Origin: AV40 sp035948375
Lineage (GTDB): Bacteria; Verrucomicrobiota; Verrucomicrobiia; Chthoniobacterales; UBA10450
Length of the DNA stretch: 64,000 bases
Assembly (NCBI GenBank): GCA_035948375.1
Contig: DASZJH010000092.1
Span: 7,978-71,977, forward strand
Direction of reading: 5' to 3'
The notes below the pieces were generated by a model. It searched no databases, was not told the origin of the DNA, and saw nothing but the letters and a program-made list of their open reading frames with translations. Positions 25,793 through 34,375 of the stretch are shown piece by piece (the stretch's first letter is position 1; each line of letters starts with the position of its first letter). The position numbers were made by a program, and so were the translations under genes.

Positions 25793-26401
25793 TCAGACGC
25801 GGCGTTGTTTCGGTGGCCGGCAACCGTTGTGCGGAACCGGAGTCACGTCGCGAATCAACGTGAGATCGAGCCCGATCGCTTGTAGCGCGCGCACCGCCGA
25901 TTCGCGGCCAGCGCCCGGACCTTTAACGAGAACCTGAACTTCCTTGAGTCCGTGACCCATCGCCTGCCGCGACGCGTCCTGCGCGACCAACTGCGCCGCG
26001 TAGGCTGTGCTCTTGCGCGAACCTTTGAATCCAACTTTGCCAGCGCTCGACCAGCCGATCACGTTGCCGTTCAAATCCGTAATCGTGACGATGGTATTGT
26101 TGAAGGTCGCATAAACGTGCGCGATGCCGGAGTGAATGTTCTTGGCGCCTTTGGCCTTAACAATTTTCGGTGCTTCCACCGCGTCGGCATCGAGCGAAAG
26201 ATTTTCGGGAGCCTTCTCGGCCGCAGCCGCAACTTTTTCCTGAGGTTTGGCGGCCGGTTTCTTCTGGTTTGGTTCGGCCGTAGCCGAAGCTTCAGGAGTC
26301 GGCTTTTCTGGATCAGCCGTTTTGACCGCCGGCTTTTTATCGGCCTTCTCCGCCTTCGGCTTTTCCTCTTTCGCCTTCGCTGGTTTCTTGTGTTCGGCCA
26401 T
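25793..26401 (-). CDS. rpsK: 30S ribosomal protein S11 with long N-terminal extension
   Basis: Platform protein of the small subunit. The S11 core begins near residue 84 (GAKNIHSGIAHVYATFNNT) and ends normally (VTPVPHNGCRPPKQRRV). The first 83 residues are a Lys/Ala/Pro/Glu low-complexity tail (HKKPAKAKEEKPKAEKADKK and so on), which nearly doubles the normal N-terminal part. The start ATG at 26399-26401 lies two bases after the rpsM stop, so the extension is within the operon spacing and not an artefact of a long frame. Confidence 0.95.
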   Translation of the reverse strand: MAEHKKPAKAKEEKPKAEKADKKPAVKTADPEKPTPEASATAEPNQKKPAAKPQEKVAAAAEKAPENLSLDADAVEAPKIVKAKGAKNIHSGIAHVYATFNNTIVTITDLNGNVIGWSSAGKVGFKGSRKSTAYAAQLVAQDASRQAMGHGLKEVQVLVKGPGAGRESAVRALQAIGLDLTLIRDVTPVPHNGCRPPKQRRV

Positions 26402-26403
26402 TT

Positions 26404-26799
26404 TTAGACTTTTCCTGCTTTAGCTTCTGGATTGCGAATTACGCCGACTGTTTTGCGAGGCCCCTTGCGCGTGCGCGCATTTGTCGATGTTCGCTGTCCG
26501 CGCACCGGCAATCCGCGGCGATGGCGCTGCCCGCGATAACAATTGATTGCCTGTAAGCGTTTCAAATTTCCCTGAATGTCGCGGCGAAGATCGCCCTCGA
26601 TTTTGATCTTGTTATTGCTGATGGCGTGAATGATTTCGTTAACCTGCTGCGGCGTGAGTTTGTTGGCCCGCAGGTTCGGATCGATGTTCGTCTGTTCCAA
26701 AATTTTCCGGGCAGTGCTGAACCCGATGCCGTAAATGTAGGTCAGCGACGCTTCGATACGCTTGTCCGCTGGAATTTCAACTCCAAGTAATCGTGGCAT
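26404..26799 (-). CDS. rpsM: 30S ribosomal protein S13
   Basis: Head protein contacting the large subunit and P-site tRNA. 131 residues: RLLGVEIPADKRIEASLTYI, YGIGFSTARKILEQ, and the basic tail GQRHRRGLPVRGQRTSTNAR followed by TRKGPRKT. It follows rpmJ by seven bases and precedes rpsK by two. Confidence 0.97.
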   Translation of the reverse strand: MPRLLGVEIPADKRIEASLTYIYGIGFSTARKILEQTNIDPNLRANKLTPQQVNEIIHAISNNKIKIEGDLRRDIQGNLKRLQAINCYRGQRHRRGLPVRGQRTSTNARTRKGPRKTVGVIRNPEAKAGKV

Positions 26800-26806
26800 G
26801 TAAAAT

Positions 26807-26920
26807 TTATCCCTGGCGCTGTTTGTGACGCGGATTTTTGCAAATCACGCGCACCACATTCTTGCGCTTCACAATTTTGCAGCTTTCACAAAGTCTTCTA
26901 ACTGAGGGTCGCACTTTCAT
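26807..26920 (-). CDS. rpmJ: 50S ribosomal protein L36
   Basis: 37-residue protein MKVRPSVRRLCESCKIVKRK followed by NVVRVICKNPRHKQRQG. The zinc ligands of the C+ type are all present: Cys11, Cys14, Cys27 and His32. The ATG (26918-26920) is preceded by AATTTTT and no Shine-Dalgarno. It lies between infA and rpsM, as in many alpha-type operons. Confidence 0.96.
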   Translation of the reverse strand: MKVRPSVRRLCESCKIVKRKNVVRVICKNPRHKQRQG

Positions 26921-26971
26921 AAAAATTCCATTGTCGATCGAAACAAAAAACGCGGAGCCATATCCGCGTTG

Positions 26972-27190
26972 TCACTTCTGGCGGAAGGTGATCCGCCCCT
27001 TCGACAAATCGTAGGGAGATACCTCTAGCATAACTTTGTCGCCGGGCAAGATACGAATGAAATGGAGCCGCATTCTTCCCGAAATATGTGCCAAGACGCG
27101 GTGCTTGTTCGGCAGCTCGACCCGAAACATGGTGTTCGGAAGCAGCTCGACGACAGTGCCTTCTACTTCAATTGCGTCTTTCCGCGCCAT
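26972..27190 (-). CDS. infA: Translation initiation factor IF-1
   Basis: 72-residue S1-like OB-fold factor that occupies the A site during initiation: ARKDAIEVEGTVVELLPNTM, then HISGRMRLHFIRILPGDKV and the end GRITFRQK. It overlaps the 3' end of map by 28 bases in another frame, an unusually long overlap for this cluster. A 51-base spacer to rpmJ holds one copy of the over-represented octamer (26932-26939). Confidence 0.97.
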   Translation of the reverse strand: MARKDAIEVEGTVVELLPNTMFRVELPNKHRVLAHISGRMRLHFIRILPGDKVMLEVSPYDLSKGRITFRQK

Positions 27191-27939
27191 GTCAGAATTT
27201 CCGGCCCGTCTTTCGTGATCAGGACCGTGTGTTCAAAATGAGCCGATCGGGTGCCGTCAGCAGTGCGGACCGTCCAGCCGTCATCGAGAAGACGAACATC
27301 GGGTCCGCCAATGTTGATCATCGGCTCGATCGCGAGCGTCATTCCCGCTCTCAATTTTGGGCCGCTGCCGCGCCGACCATAATTCGGGATTTGCGGTTCC
27401 TCGTGCAATTTGCGGCCAACGCCGTGACCAACAAACTCGCGCACAACCGAAAAATTATTGCGCGCAGCTTCCTCTTCGATCACTGCACAAATATCGCCTA
27501 GGCGCCGGCCTTCATCGGCAACGTTGATCGCAAGCTCCAAAGCTTTTTCGGTGACGTGTAGCAATTGATCGGTGCGTTCATCGACCACCCCGACCGGAAC
27601 GGTTTGCGCCGTGTCCCCTACCCAACCATCCTGAATCACGCCGATGTCCAGCTTCACAATGTCGCCATACTGAACCCGACGCTGGCTGCCGATTCCGTGA
27701 ACGACCTCGTCGTTTAGCGAAATACAGATATTTCCCGGATAGACGCGATGACCAAGTCGATAACCGAGGAACGCGCTCTTCACCTTCGCTTCATTCATGA
27801 AATCGGCCGCTGCTTCATCCACTTCTTTCGTCGTGATTCCGGGCCGAATCAGCTCGCTCACGCGATCGAGAATTTCGCTCGCAGTCCGGCAGGACTGCCG
27901 CATCTTTTCGATTTCTTTGGCGCTCTTGATCGGAATCAT
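27163..27939 (-). CDS. map: Methionine aminopeptidase, type I
   Basis: Removes the initiator Met from nascent proteins; di-metal enzyme. 258 residues with the ligands in KLDIGVIQDGWVGDTAQT (two Asp), GHGVGRKLHEEP (His), TLAIEPMINIG (Glu) and AHFEHTVLI (Glu). The ATG overlaps the adk stop (ATGA, 27936-27939). The 3' end overlaps infA by 28 bases. Gene order secY-adk-map-infA-rpmJ is the classical spc-alpha junction. Confidence 0.97.
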   Translation of the reverse strand: MIPIKSAKEIEKMRQSCRTASEILDRVSELIRPGITTKEVDEAAADFMNEAKVKSAFLGYRLGHRVYPGNICISLNDEVVHGIGSQRRVQYGDIVKLDIGVIQDGWVGDTAQTVPVGVVDERTDQLLHVTEKALELAINVADEGRRLGDICAVIEEEAARNNFSVVREFVGHGVGRKLHEEPQIPNYGRRGSGPKLRAGMTLAIEPMINIGGPDVRLLDDGWTVRTADGTRSAHFEHTVLITKDGPEILTWRGKTQLK

Positions 27940-28595
27940 GCCGGCACTTTGTCTTCAATTAATCTCGATATATCGGCAAACACCGTTTCGCGGTCGCGGT
28001 TTCCATCAATGCGCCGCAAAATCGACATTTTCCCGTAGTAATCCGCCAGTGGCTGCGTCTTCGTATTGTATTCGCGCAAGCGCTGTTGCAACACGCTCAT
28101 GTCGTCATCCATTCTGCGCTCGAGCCGGCCTTCGCAATACGGACAGATCGGGCGATTGGCGAATTGCGCGCTGTCCACACTGGTCGTGAAACCGCAGGTC
28201 CGGCATTGAAGACGTCCAGAAATTCGTGACCGGACAGTCTCTTCCGAAACTTCCAGCCAAATCGCGGCATCGAGCGATGTGCGCAAACTCTTTAGAATGG
28301 ACGCCAAGCTCTCGGCCTGTGGAAGCGTTCGGGGAAAACCGTCGAACACAAAACCGTAGCCGCCGTGCAGATGCAGCCAGTCCTCGATCAGCTTCACGAT
28401 AATTTTGTCCGGAACCAAATCGCCACGCTGCAAGGTCTCCGCCGTTTCCAATCCCAGTGGCGTGTCCAAATCTCTTTCCCGGCGCAAAATCGCTCCCGGC
28501 GAAGTTACCGGAATCCCGAAGTGGCGGGTGATCATTTCCGCCTGCGTTCCTTTGCCGGAACCAGGCGCGCCGAGTAAAACGAGTCGCCGCTTCAC
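27936..28595 (-). CDS. adk: Adenylate kinase (zinc LID type)
   Basis: Interconverts ATP+AMP and 2 ADP. The GTG at 28593-28595 overlaps the secY stop (GTGA) and gives 219 residues starting VKRRLVLLGAPGSGKGTQAE, which carries the P-loop. The LID has four Cys (CRTCGF and CPYCEG, about residues 129-150), so it should bind zinc, as in many Gram-positive and verrucomicrobial enzymes. FVFDGFPRTLPQAE is the AMP-site signature. Confidence 0.96.
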   Translation of the reverse strand: MKRRLVLLGAPGSGKGTQAEMITRHFGIPVTSPGAILRRERDLDTPLGLETAETLQRGDLVPDKIIVKLIEDWLHLHGGYGFVFDGFPRTLPQAESLASILKSLRTSLDAAIWLEVSEETVRSRISGRLQCRTCGFTTSVDSAQFANRPICPYCEGRLERRMDDDMSVLQQRLREYNTKTQPLADYYGKMSILRRIDGNRDRETVFADISRLIEDKVPA

Positions 28596-30100
28596 TTCGA
28601 CGCCAAAAACGCCGCCACTCCGCCGATCACGATGATGGCGATGCCGACATACAGCCACATCAGCGTGCGCTGCGCGGCCGCTTCGCCGCGAACATAAGCC
28701 GAGCGACCGGTAAATCCGCCTCGCACGCGACCTTTGCGCAGGAACCCGTCGTAATGCCGCTGGATCAAATGCGTCTCGACCTGGCGCATTGTATCCAACA
28801 TGACGCCTACGATAATGAGCAAACTCGTGCCGCCGAAAAATTGCGCCGTCACTTGCGGAACGTGCAGGCCCTGGCTTAACAAACTCGGCAGCACCGCAAT
28901 CAGCGTTAAGAAAACTGCGCCGGCAAAAGTCAGGCGCGTCATGGTGAAATCTAGAAAATCCGCCGTCGGCTTTCCCGGACGCACTCCTGGAATGTAACCG
29001 CCGTACTTTTTGAGATCGTCCGCGATCTGCGCCGGTTGAAATTGGGTCGCGACCCAGAAATAGCTGAAGAAGAAAATCATCGCCGCCAGGACCACGTAAT
29101 GCAGCCAGCCGGTGGACAACATTTCCGAGATTTGGCGCGCCGTCGGACTATTCGGAAACGCCCAGCTCACGATTTGATTCGGGAAAAGCAACAGCGCCCA
29201 TGCGAAAATGATCGGCATCACGCCTGGATAATTCACCTTCAGCGGCATGTATTGGGTGTTGCCGCCATATTGTTTTCGGCCGACCACGCGCTTGGCGTAC
29301 TGAACTGTGATCTTTCGGACGGCTTGCGTAATCGAGATCACGCTCGCGATCACTATGAATAGAAACGCCACCATCAAGACTAAAATCGCCGGATTTACCT
29401 GACTCGTGCCGGTTTGAGACGAGGGCACGAACGTCTTCCACGCCTGCGCCAGAGCCGCGGGCAATCGCGCGACGATACCGATAGTGATGATCAACGAAAT
29501 ACCGTTGCCGATTCCGCGCTCAGTAATTTGATCGCCGAGCCACATCAACATGAGCGTGCCGGTCGTCAGCGAGATCACCGTGACGACGCGAAACACCCAT
29601 CCTGGGTCATCGACCAGCGGAATGCCGAGCCGCTGAATGGTCTCTGAAATTCCCGGCAATGCGACGCGATATGCTTCCGGATGTTGGAAGGAAATCGCGA
29701 GCAGGTAGCCTTGGAAAATGCAAAGACCGACGGTCATGAACCGCGTGTATTGCATGATCTTCTGCCGGCCGCCGTCTTCCCGCGCGAGTCTTCCCAATTG
29801 CGGAATCACCGCCGACAAGAGCTGCATCATGATCGACGCGCTGATGTACGGCATAATGCCGAGCGAGAAGATCGCGCAGTTTTCCAGCGCGCCGCCGCTG
29901 AACAAATTCAGCAGCGCGGCGAGATTGCCGCCCGACTTTTCGGTCAACGCACTGCGAAACCATTCCTGTAACACCGCCTGATTAACCCCCGGCGTCGTGA
30001 TCGCGGCGCCGAGTCGCACAATGACAACGACAGCCAGCGTGAAAAGAATTCGGCGCCGTAGCTCCGGAATCTTGAGCGTGTTAACAAAGGCCGAGACCAT
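28592..30100 (-). CDS. secY: Preprotein translocase subunit SecY
   Basis: Channel subunit of the Sec translocon, ten transmembrane helices, 502 residues. Family signatures: GIMPYISASIMMQLLSAVIP near residue 80, LVLMVAFLFIVIASVISITQ, and the pore/tail region VGVMLDTMRQVETHLIQRHY near 430. The gene follows rplO by nine bases. With yajC and the secDF fusion at 44355-47074, most of the membrane Sec machinery is encoded in this window. Confidence 0.97.
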   Translation of the reverse strand: MVSAFVNTLKIPELRRRILFTLAVVVIVRLGAAITTPGVNQAVLQEWFRSALTEKSGGNLAALLNLFSGGALENCAIFSLGIMPYISASIMMQLLSAVIPQLGRLAREDGGRQKIMQYTRFMTVGLCIFQGYLLAISFQHPEAYRVALPGISETIQRLGIPLVDDPGWVFRVVTVISLTTGTLMLMWLGDQITERGIGNGISLIITIGIVARLPAALAQAWKTFVPSSQTGTSQVNPAILVLMVAFLFIVIASVISITQAVRKITVQYAKRVVGRKQYGGNTQYMPLKVNYPGVMPIIFAWALLLFPNQIVSWAFPNSPTARQISEMLSTGWLHYVVLAAMIFFFSYFWVATQFQPAQIADDLKKYGGYIPGVRPGKPTADFLDFTMTRLTFAGAVFLTLIAVLPSLLSQGLHVPQVTAQFFGGTSLLIIVGVMLDTMRQVETHLIQRHYDGFLRKGRVRGGFTGRSAYVRGEAAAQRTLMWLYVGIAIIVIGGVAAFLASK

Positions 30101-30109
30101 TGCCGGAAC

Positions 30110-30682
30110 TTATTTCCGCGAAGATTTCTTCTTCGCTTTCGGCTGCGACTTCGCTGTCGATCTTTTCTTCGGCGTTTCTTCCTTCGCCGTTTGATCGACA
30201 TCCTCTGTGGCCGCGGTTGGTTTTTCCGAAGCGCGGTCCCGCATCGTAACGCTTCCGCCCGCTCTCTCGATCTTTACCTTCGCAGATTCGCTGATTTTGT
30301 CGGCTTCGATCTTGAGCGCGTGTTTCAATTCGCCATCACCCAGAATCTTGATTCCCACGAACTCGCCGCGGACGAGCTTCGATTCGCGCAACAACTGTTC
30401 GTTCACGACGGTTCCAGCCTTGAAATCATTCAGATCGCTCAGATTCACGATCGCGTAATTCTTATGAAACGCCGCGTTGTTGAATCCGCGTTTTGGCAAA
30501 CGCCGAATCAACGGCATTTGTCCACCTTCGAACCCAAGACGAATGCTGCCGCCCGAACGCGCCTTCTGACCTTTGTGACCTTTGCCGCTCGTTTTTCCGT
30601 GACCGGAACTTTCACCGCACCCAAGTCGCTTGACGCGGTGGCGCGCACCGGGACGCGGTCTGAGATTATGTAGCCGCATCAT
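30110..30682 (-). CDS. rplO: 50S ribosomal protein L15 with C-terminal extension
   Basis: Core L15 occupies residues 1-148 (LHNLRPRPGARHRVKRLGCG, GHKGQKARSGG, and the end region ADKISESAKVKIERAGGSV). About 40 extra residues follow, Lys/Glu/Thr-rich and ending in KAKKKSSRK. The ATG overlaps the rpsE stop as ATGA (30679-30682), so no rpmD (L30) gene is present at its usual place between rpsE and rplO. Confidence 0.95.
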   Translation of the reverse strand: MMRLHNLRPRPGARHRVKRLGCGESSGHGKTSGKGHKGQKARSGGSIRLGFEGGQMPLIRRLPKRGFNNAAFHKNYAIVNLSDLNDFKAGTVVNEQLLRESKLVRGEFVGIKILGDGELKHALKIEADKISESAKVKIERAGGSVTMRDRASEKPTAATEDVDQTAKEETPKKRSTAKSQPKAKKKSSRK

Positions 30683-31236
30683 GATGGTACTGCCGCTGCC
30701 TTTCCGTCGCCGCTCTTGATTCCGCGCACTTTGAAAATCTCATCCTTCCGTCGCAACAATTTCAATGCCGCGATCGTAGCCTTCACCACGTTGGCGTGAT
30801 TGCTCGAGCCTAGCGATTTTGCTAGAACGTCGCGAATCCCGGCCGCTTCGACGACCGCGCGCACGCCACCGCCGGCGATGACGCCGGTTCCGGGCGATGC
30901 CGGTCGCAACAACACGCGGCCACCGCCAAATTCGCCGACCACTTCGTGCGGAATCGTGTTCTCGTAGAGCGAAACTTTTTCCATCGACTTCTTCGCCGAC
31001 TCGGACGCTTTGCGGATCGCTTCCGAAACTTCGTTCGCTTTTCCGAATCCCACGCCGACCGAGCCATCGTGATCGCCGGCCACAATAAGCGCGCTGAAAC
31101 TAAAGCGGCGTCCGCCTTTCACAACCTTGGCGCAACGATTGATGAACACGACTTTCTCGGTCGTATCGCCTCTTTGCGCCGGCGTTCTGTCCTGATTGCG
31201 TGAATCTTGTCGTCCGCGTTGTCCTGGTGCTGCCAT
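30679..31236 (-). CDS. rpsE: 30S ribosomal protein S5
   Basis: Decoding-fidelity protein with an N-terminal dsRBD-like domain and a C-terminal fold typical of S5. 185 residues: INRCAKVVKGGRRFSFSALI, GVGFGKANEVSEAIRKA, LRPASPGTGVIAGGGVRAVV and EAAGIRDVLAKSLGSSNHAN. The first 24 residues are a short Gln/Arg-rich extension. It directly precedes rplO with a four-base overlap. Confidence 0.96.
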   Translation of the reverse strand: MAAPGQRGRQDSRNQDRTPAQRGDTTEKVVFINRCAKVVKGGRRFSFSALIVAGDHDGSVGVGFGKANEVSEAIRKASESAKKSMEKVSLYENTIPHEVVGEFGGGRVLLRPASPGTGVIAGGGVRAVVEAAGIRDVLAKSLGSSNHANVVKATIAALKLLRRKDEIFKVRGIKSGDGKAAAVPS

Positions 31237-31240
31237 GAAA

Positions 31241-31603
31241 TTAAAACTTTAGTCCCCCTTCGCGCGCCGCGTCGGCGAGCGCTTTCACTTTGCCTTGATA
31301 TTGAAAGCCGCCGCGATCGAACACGACGTTTTCTATTTTCTTGCCGCGCGCCCGTTCCGCAATCGTCTTGCCGACAACTTCCGCGCTGGCGCGATTAGCG
31401 CCGGGCTTGCTTTTTCCAAGCACACTTTTCTCCGCAGTCGAAGCCGCAATTATCGTTTTGCCCGCGTCATCGTCGATGACTTGAGCATAAACGTGCTTGC
31501 CTGAAAAATAGATCGCCAATCGCGGGCGCGCGGCCGTCCCCGAAACTTTTTTCCGGATTCGCTGATGCAATCGCTCCCGAGCTGCTTTTCGATTGAACGC
31601 CAT
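31241..31603 (-). CDS. rplR: 50S ribosomal protein L18
   Basis: 5S rRNA-binding protein, 120 residues: RKKVSGTAARPRLAIYFSGK, VYAQVIDDDAGKTIIAAST, FDRGGFQYQGKVKALADAAR and the end REGGLKF. Normal length and position between rplF and rpsE. The start region is AT-rich (CAGTAATTTATG) without a Shine-Dalgarno. Confidence 0.97.
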   Translation of the reverse strand: MAFNRKAARERLHQRIRKKVSGTAARPRLAIYFSGKHVYAQVIDDDAGKTIIAASTAEKSVLGKSKPGANRASAEVVGKTIAERARGKKIENVVFDRGGFQYQGKVKALADAAREGGLKF

Positions 31604-31606
31604 AAA

Positions 31607-32146
31607 TTACTGGACCGTCTTGCCCTCCTTGCGACGGATTTGTTCGCCGGCGTAACGAACACCCTTTCCCTTGTACGGCTCTGGCGGGTAATAACGGCGA
31701 ATGTCGGCCGCGACCTGGCCAACGACTTTTTTGTCCGGCCCCTGAATCGAGATCTTTGTGTTGTCGGTCACGGTGATCTTGATGTCCTTTGGAATCGGAA
31801 AGAGAATTGGGTGGGAAAATCCGAGACTGAGATTGACGTTCTGTCCCTGGACTGCGGCTTTGAAACCGACGCCCTCGATCTCGAGATTTTTGGTGAAGCC
31901 TTCACTCACGCCCACAACCATGTTGTGAACGAGTGCGCGGGAAAGTCCGTGCAACGCTTTCACGCTGCGCGTCTCCGCGCCGCGCGCGAGCGAGACATGA
32001 TTGTCTTTCACGCTCGCTTTGATTTGGCGCGGTAATTTCCAGCTCAGCTTGCCTTTTGGCCCTTCCACCGAGACTCCGCCGTCATTGTCGATGTTAACTT
32101 TGACTTTGTCTGGAATGTCGACCGGTTTATTTCCAATTCGCGACAT
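31607..32146 (-). CDS. rplF: 50S ribosomal protein L6
   Basis: Stalk-base protein near the sarcin-ricin loop, 179 residues in two similar domains. The start is the ATG at 32144-32146 (MSRIGNKPVDIPDKVKV); the open frame continues upstream through rpsH but that part is not L6. Recognisable segments are VEGPKGKLSWKLP and the conserved end EPYKGKGVRYAGEQIRRKEG. AATTTTT precedes the ATG. Confidence 0.97.
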   Translation of the reverse strand: MSRIGNKPVDIPDKVKVNIDNDGGVSVEGPKGKLSWKLPRQIKASVKDNHVSLARGAETRSVKALHGLSRALVHNMVVGVSEGFTKNLEIEGVGFKAAVQGQNVNLSLGFSHPILFPIPKDIKITVTDNTKISIQGPDKKVVGQVAADIRRYYPPEPYKGKGVRYAGEQIRRKEGKTVQ

Positions 32147-32151
32147 AAAAA

Positions 32152-32550
32152 TTACCAAACGTAGGCCAGCAATTCGCCGCCCACTTTTTGTTTCTTCGCT
32201 TCCCGGCCTGACATCAAGCCGCGCGAGGTCGACAAAATCGCCGTCCCCATTCCACCAAGCACGCGCGGAATCTCGTCCGCACCGACATAACGGCGTAAAC
32301 CAGGACGGCTCACCCGTTTCAAGCCAGTGATCGCGCAAGTGTGATCAACGAGTTTGTTCGTAATCTTGATCCGCGGATGCGCCGCCTTGGTGTCCACTTC
32401 GTAATCGGCGATGTAGCCCTCGTTCTTAAAAATGCGCACCACTTCGGCTTTGAGTTTCGAATACGGCACAAAGACTTCCATCTTCTGCGCGCGCGCACCG
32501 TTGCGCATGCGAGCAAGCAAATCTGCAATTGGATCAGTAACAGTACTCAT
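32152..32550 (-). CDS. rpsH: 30S ribosomal protein S8
   Basis: Central-domain 16S rRNA binder, 132 residues: DPIADLLARMRNGARAQKM, then the conserved C-terminal block GMGTAILSTSRGLMSGREA and KKQKVGGELLAYVW. The start overlaps the rplE stop (ATGA, 32547-32550), so the rpsN (S14) gene usually found between L5 and S8 is absent here. Confidence 0.97.
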   Translation of the reverse strand: MSTVTDPIADLLARMRNGARAQKMEVFVPYSKLKAEVVRIFKNEGYIADYEVDTKAAHPRIKITNKLVDHTCAITGLKRVSRPGLRRYVGADEIPRVLGGMGTAILSTSRGLMSGREAKKQKVGGELLAYVW

Positions 32551-33158
32551 GAAATTGAGGCGGCTTCAGCGGGTCCGCCATTGGACGGAGCCGCCGCGGC
32601 GGGCTTTTTCGCGCGATCGGCAAAAGGCATTCCCAGCTCGCTCAAAAGCGACTTGGCCTCTTCATCCGTTTGCGCGGTGGTCACGATTGTAACATCAAAA
32701 CCGATGTTGCGCTTAATTTTGTCCATCTCGATCTCGGGGAAAATTGTCTGGTCTGGAACGCCGAGCGTGTAATTGCCGTGTCCGTCAAAAGAACGCGGCG
32801 ACACTCCGCGAAAATCGCGGATTCGCGGCAGCGCTGCTTTGATTAAGCGCTCGAGAAATTCGTACATCCGATCGCCGCGCAACGTCACTTTCGCGCCGAT
32901 GATTTGATCTTTGCGCAATTTGAAATTAGCGATGCTCTTTTTCGCGCGCGTTTCGGCCGCTTGCTGACCGGTGATCAGGGCGAGCTCCGCTTTCGCTTCC
33001 TCCATCGCTTGCTTCAAGTCCGCCTGCGATCCGACTGAAGTATTGACCACAACTTTCACGACACGCGGAATCTGATGCACGTTCTTGTACTTGTGCCGTT
33101 CGCGGAGCTTCGGCACCACGCGATCTTTGTAATGACGATAAAATTCGTTGTCCATCAC
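32547..33158 (-). CDS. rplE: 50S ribosomal protein L5
   Basis: 5S rRNA binder and tRNA-contacting protein. The normal L5 core ends near residue 182 (SLLSELGMPFADRAK); an Ala/Pro/Gly/Ser tail of about 20 residues follows. Segments: VPKLRERHKYKNVHQIPRVV, KVVVNTSVGS, RDFRGVSPRSFDGHGNYTLG. It overlaps rplX upstream by four bases and rpsH downstream by four. Confidence 0.96.
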   Translation of the reverse strand: MMDNEFYRHYKDRVVPKLRERHKYKNVHQIPRVVKVVVNTSVGSQADLKQAMEEAKAELALITGQQAAETRAKKSIANFKLRKDQIIGAKVTLRGDRMYEFLERLIKAALPRIRDFRGVSPRSFDGHGNYTLGVPDQTIFPEIEMDKIKRNIGFDVTIVTTAQTDEEAKSLLSELGMPFADRAKKPAAAAPSNGGPAEAASIS

Positions 33159-33451
33159 GCCGCTTTCTCCTCAGGCTCTGTCTTCGTCTTCGACTTGGTT
33201 TTCTTGTCCGCCTTCTTCTCGATCAATTTCACATTCGAGATGTGGATCGGACCTTCGCGTTCGGCGATCTTACCCTGCGGATTATCCTGCGACTTGCGCA
33301 GATGTTTCTTAATAATACGCACACCTTCGATCAACACCCGGTGTTTGCCTGGAATCACTTCCAGAATTTTACCTGAGGAGCCTTTGAAGTTTCCGCAAAT
33401 CACTTCGACCTCGTCGCCTTTCTTGACGTGAAACTTTGGCCGGTTGTTCAT
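33155..33451 (-). CDS. rplX: 50S ribosomal protein L24
   Basis: Assembly-initiator protein with a KOW motif: KFHVKKGDEVEVICGNFKGS near residues 5-24, then GKILEVIPGKHRVLIEGVR and HISNVKLIEKKADKK. The last 22 residues are a Lys/Glu/Thr tail. It overlaps the rplN stop and the rplE start by four bases each, so translation of the three is coupled. Confidence 0.96.
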   Translation of the reverse strand: MNNRPKFHVKKGDEVEVICGNFKGSSGKILEVIPGKHRVLIEGVRIIKKHLRKSQDNPQGKIAEREGPIHISNVKLIEKKADKKTKSKTKTEPEEKAA

Positions 33452-33813
33452 AGCACCTCCGGAGCGAGCGAAACGATCTTCATGAAATTGCGTTCGCGTA
33501 GTTCGCGCGCCACCGGGCCGAAAATGCGCGTGCCACGCGGATTCAAATCTTTGTCGATGATCACGATCGCGTTGTTGTCGAAGCGGAGGAACGAACCGTC
33601 ATCGCGACGAATCGGTTGCCGTGTGCGAACTAACACCGCTCGCACAACCTCGCCTTTTTTAACAGCGCCGGTTGCGCTCGCTTCTTTCACGTTCGCCGTG
33701 ATCACATCTCCGATCCGGGCATAGAGTGTCGCCTTACCGATCACGCCGATCATCGTCGCCATCCGCGCGCCGGTATTGTCCGCCACCTCAAGTCTGGATC
33801 GAATCTGCACCAT
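33448..33813 (-). CDS. rplN: 50S ribosomal protein L14
   Basis: Inter-subunit bridge protein, 121 residues. ATG at 33811-33813 (MVQIRSRLEVADNTGARMA) is the family start; the 12 extra codons upstream are intergenic. GTVVRAVLVRTR-type motif appears as KGEVVRAVLVRTRQPIRRDD, and the C-terminus ARELRERNFMKIVSLAPEVL is standard. It begins five bases after the rpsQ stop. Confidence 0.97.
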   Translation of the reverse strand: MVQIRSRLEVADNTGARMATMIGVIGKATLYARIGDVITANVKEASATGAVKKGEVVRAVLVRTRQPIRRDDGSFLRFDNNAIVIIDKDLNPRGTRIFGPVARELRERNFMKIVSLAPEVL

Positions 33814-33818
33814 AGAAA

Positions 33819-34130
33819 CTATTTCTGGAGGACCTCCACCAATCGCCACCGTTTCAGTTTGCTCAATGGCCGCGCCTCCATGATTCGCACTCTGTCGCCG
33901 ATCTTTGCCTTGTTCTCCTCATCATGCGCGTAGAAACGGCGGATCTGTTTCACGATCTTGCCGAACTTCGGGTGCGGCACGCGCGTCGTGGTTTGAACAA
34001 CGATCGTCTTATTCATCCGATCGGAAATCACTTCGCCGACCCGCGTTTTGCGCGCGGCGCGAGTGTATCTCGCGGGGAGCGGTGGCGGTGTCGCTGCTGG
34101 TTGCTGAGGTTGTGTCCCTGCTTCGGCCAT
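33819..34130 (-). CDS. rpsQ: 30S ribosomal protein S17 with N-terminal extension
   Basis: OB-fold primary binder. The S17 core starts near residue 27 (RKTRVGEVISDRMNKTIVVQ) and includes HPKFGKIVKQIRRFYAHDEE and IMEARPLSKLKRWRLVEVL. The first 26 residues are a Gln/Pro/Ala-rich extension. It lies three bases after rpmC. Confidence 0.96.
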   Translation of the reverse strand: MAEAGTQPQQPAATPPPLPARYTRAARKTRVGEVISDRMNKTIVVQTTTRVPHPKFGKIVKQIRRFYAHDEENKAKIGDRVRIMEARPLSKLKRWRLVEVLQK

Positions 34131-34133
34131 AAA

Positions 34134-34370
34134 TTATTTTTTCTTCTTCGCTTTCGGCTCTTCGGCCGGAACGGTCTTCGGCTGGTTTGCCCGATGAGTG
34201 AGGATCGTTTCGATACGCGCCACATCACGTTGGATCAAACGCAAACGGCTTGGCTGCTCGAGCTGGCCGCTCTGCTGTTGCAACCGCAAATGTAAACGCT
34301 CCTGGCGAAGATCGCGTCGCTTCGTCAGTAACTCATCCGTGCTCATCTCCACAATTTCTTTGATCTTCAT
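34134..34370 (-). CDS. rpmC: 50S ribosomal protein L29
   Basis: Small helical-hairpin protein at the tunnel exit, near the trigger-factor docking site. 78 residues: KEIVEMSTDELLTKRRDLRQ, LHLRLQQQSGQLEQPSRLRL, RDVARIETILTHR, followed by a 17-residue Lys/Pro/Glu tail ending in KAKKKK. Five bases separate it from rplP. Confidence 0.96.
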   Translation of the reverse strand: MKIKEIVEMSTDELLTKRRDLRQERLHLRLQQQSGQLEQPSRLRLIQRDVARIETILTHRANQPKTVPAEEPKAKKKK

Positions 34371-34375
34371 GTTCG

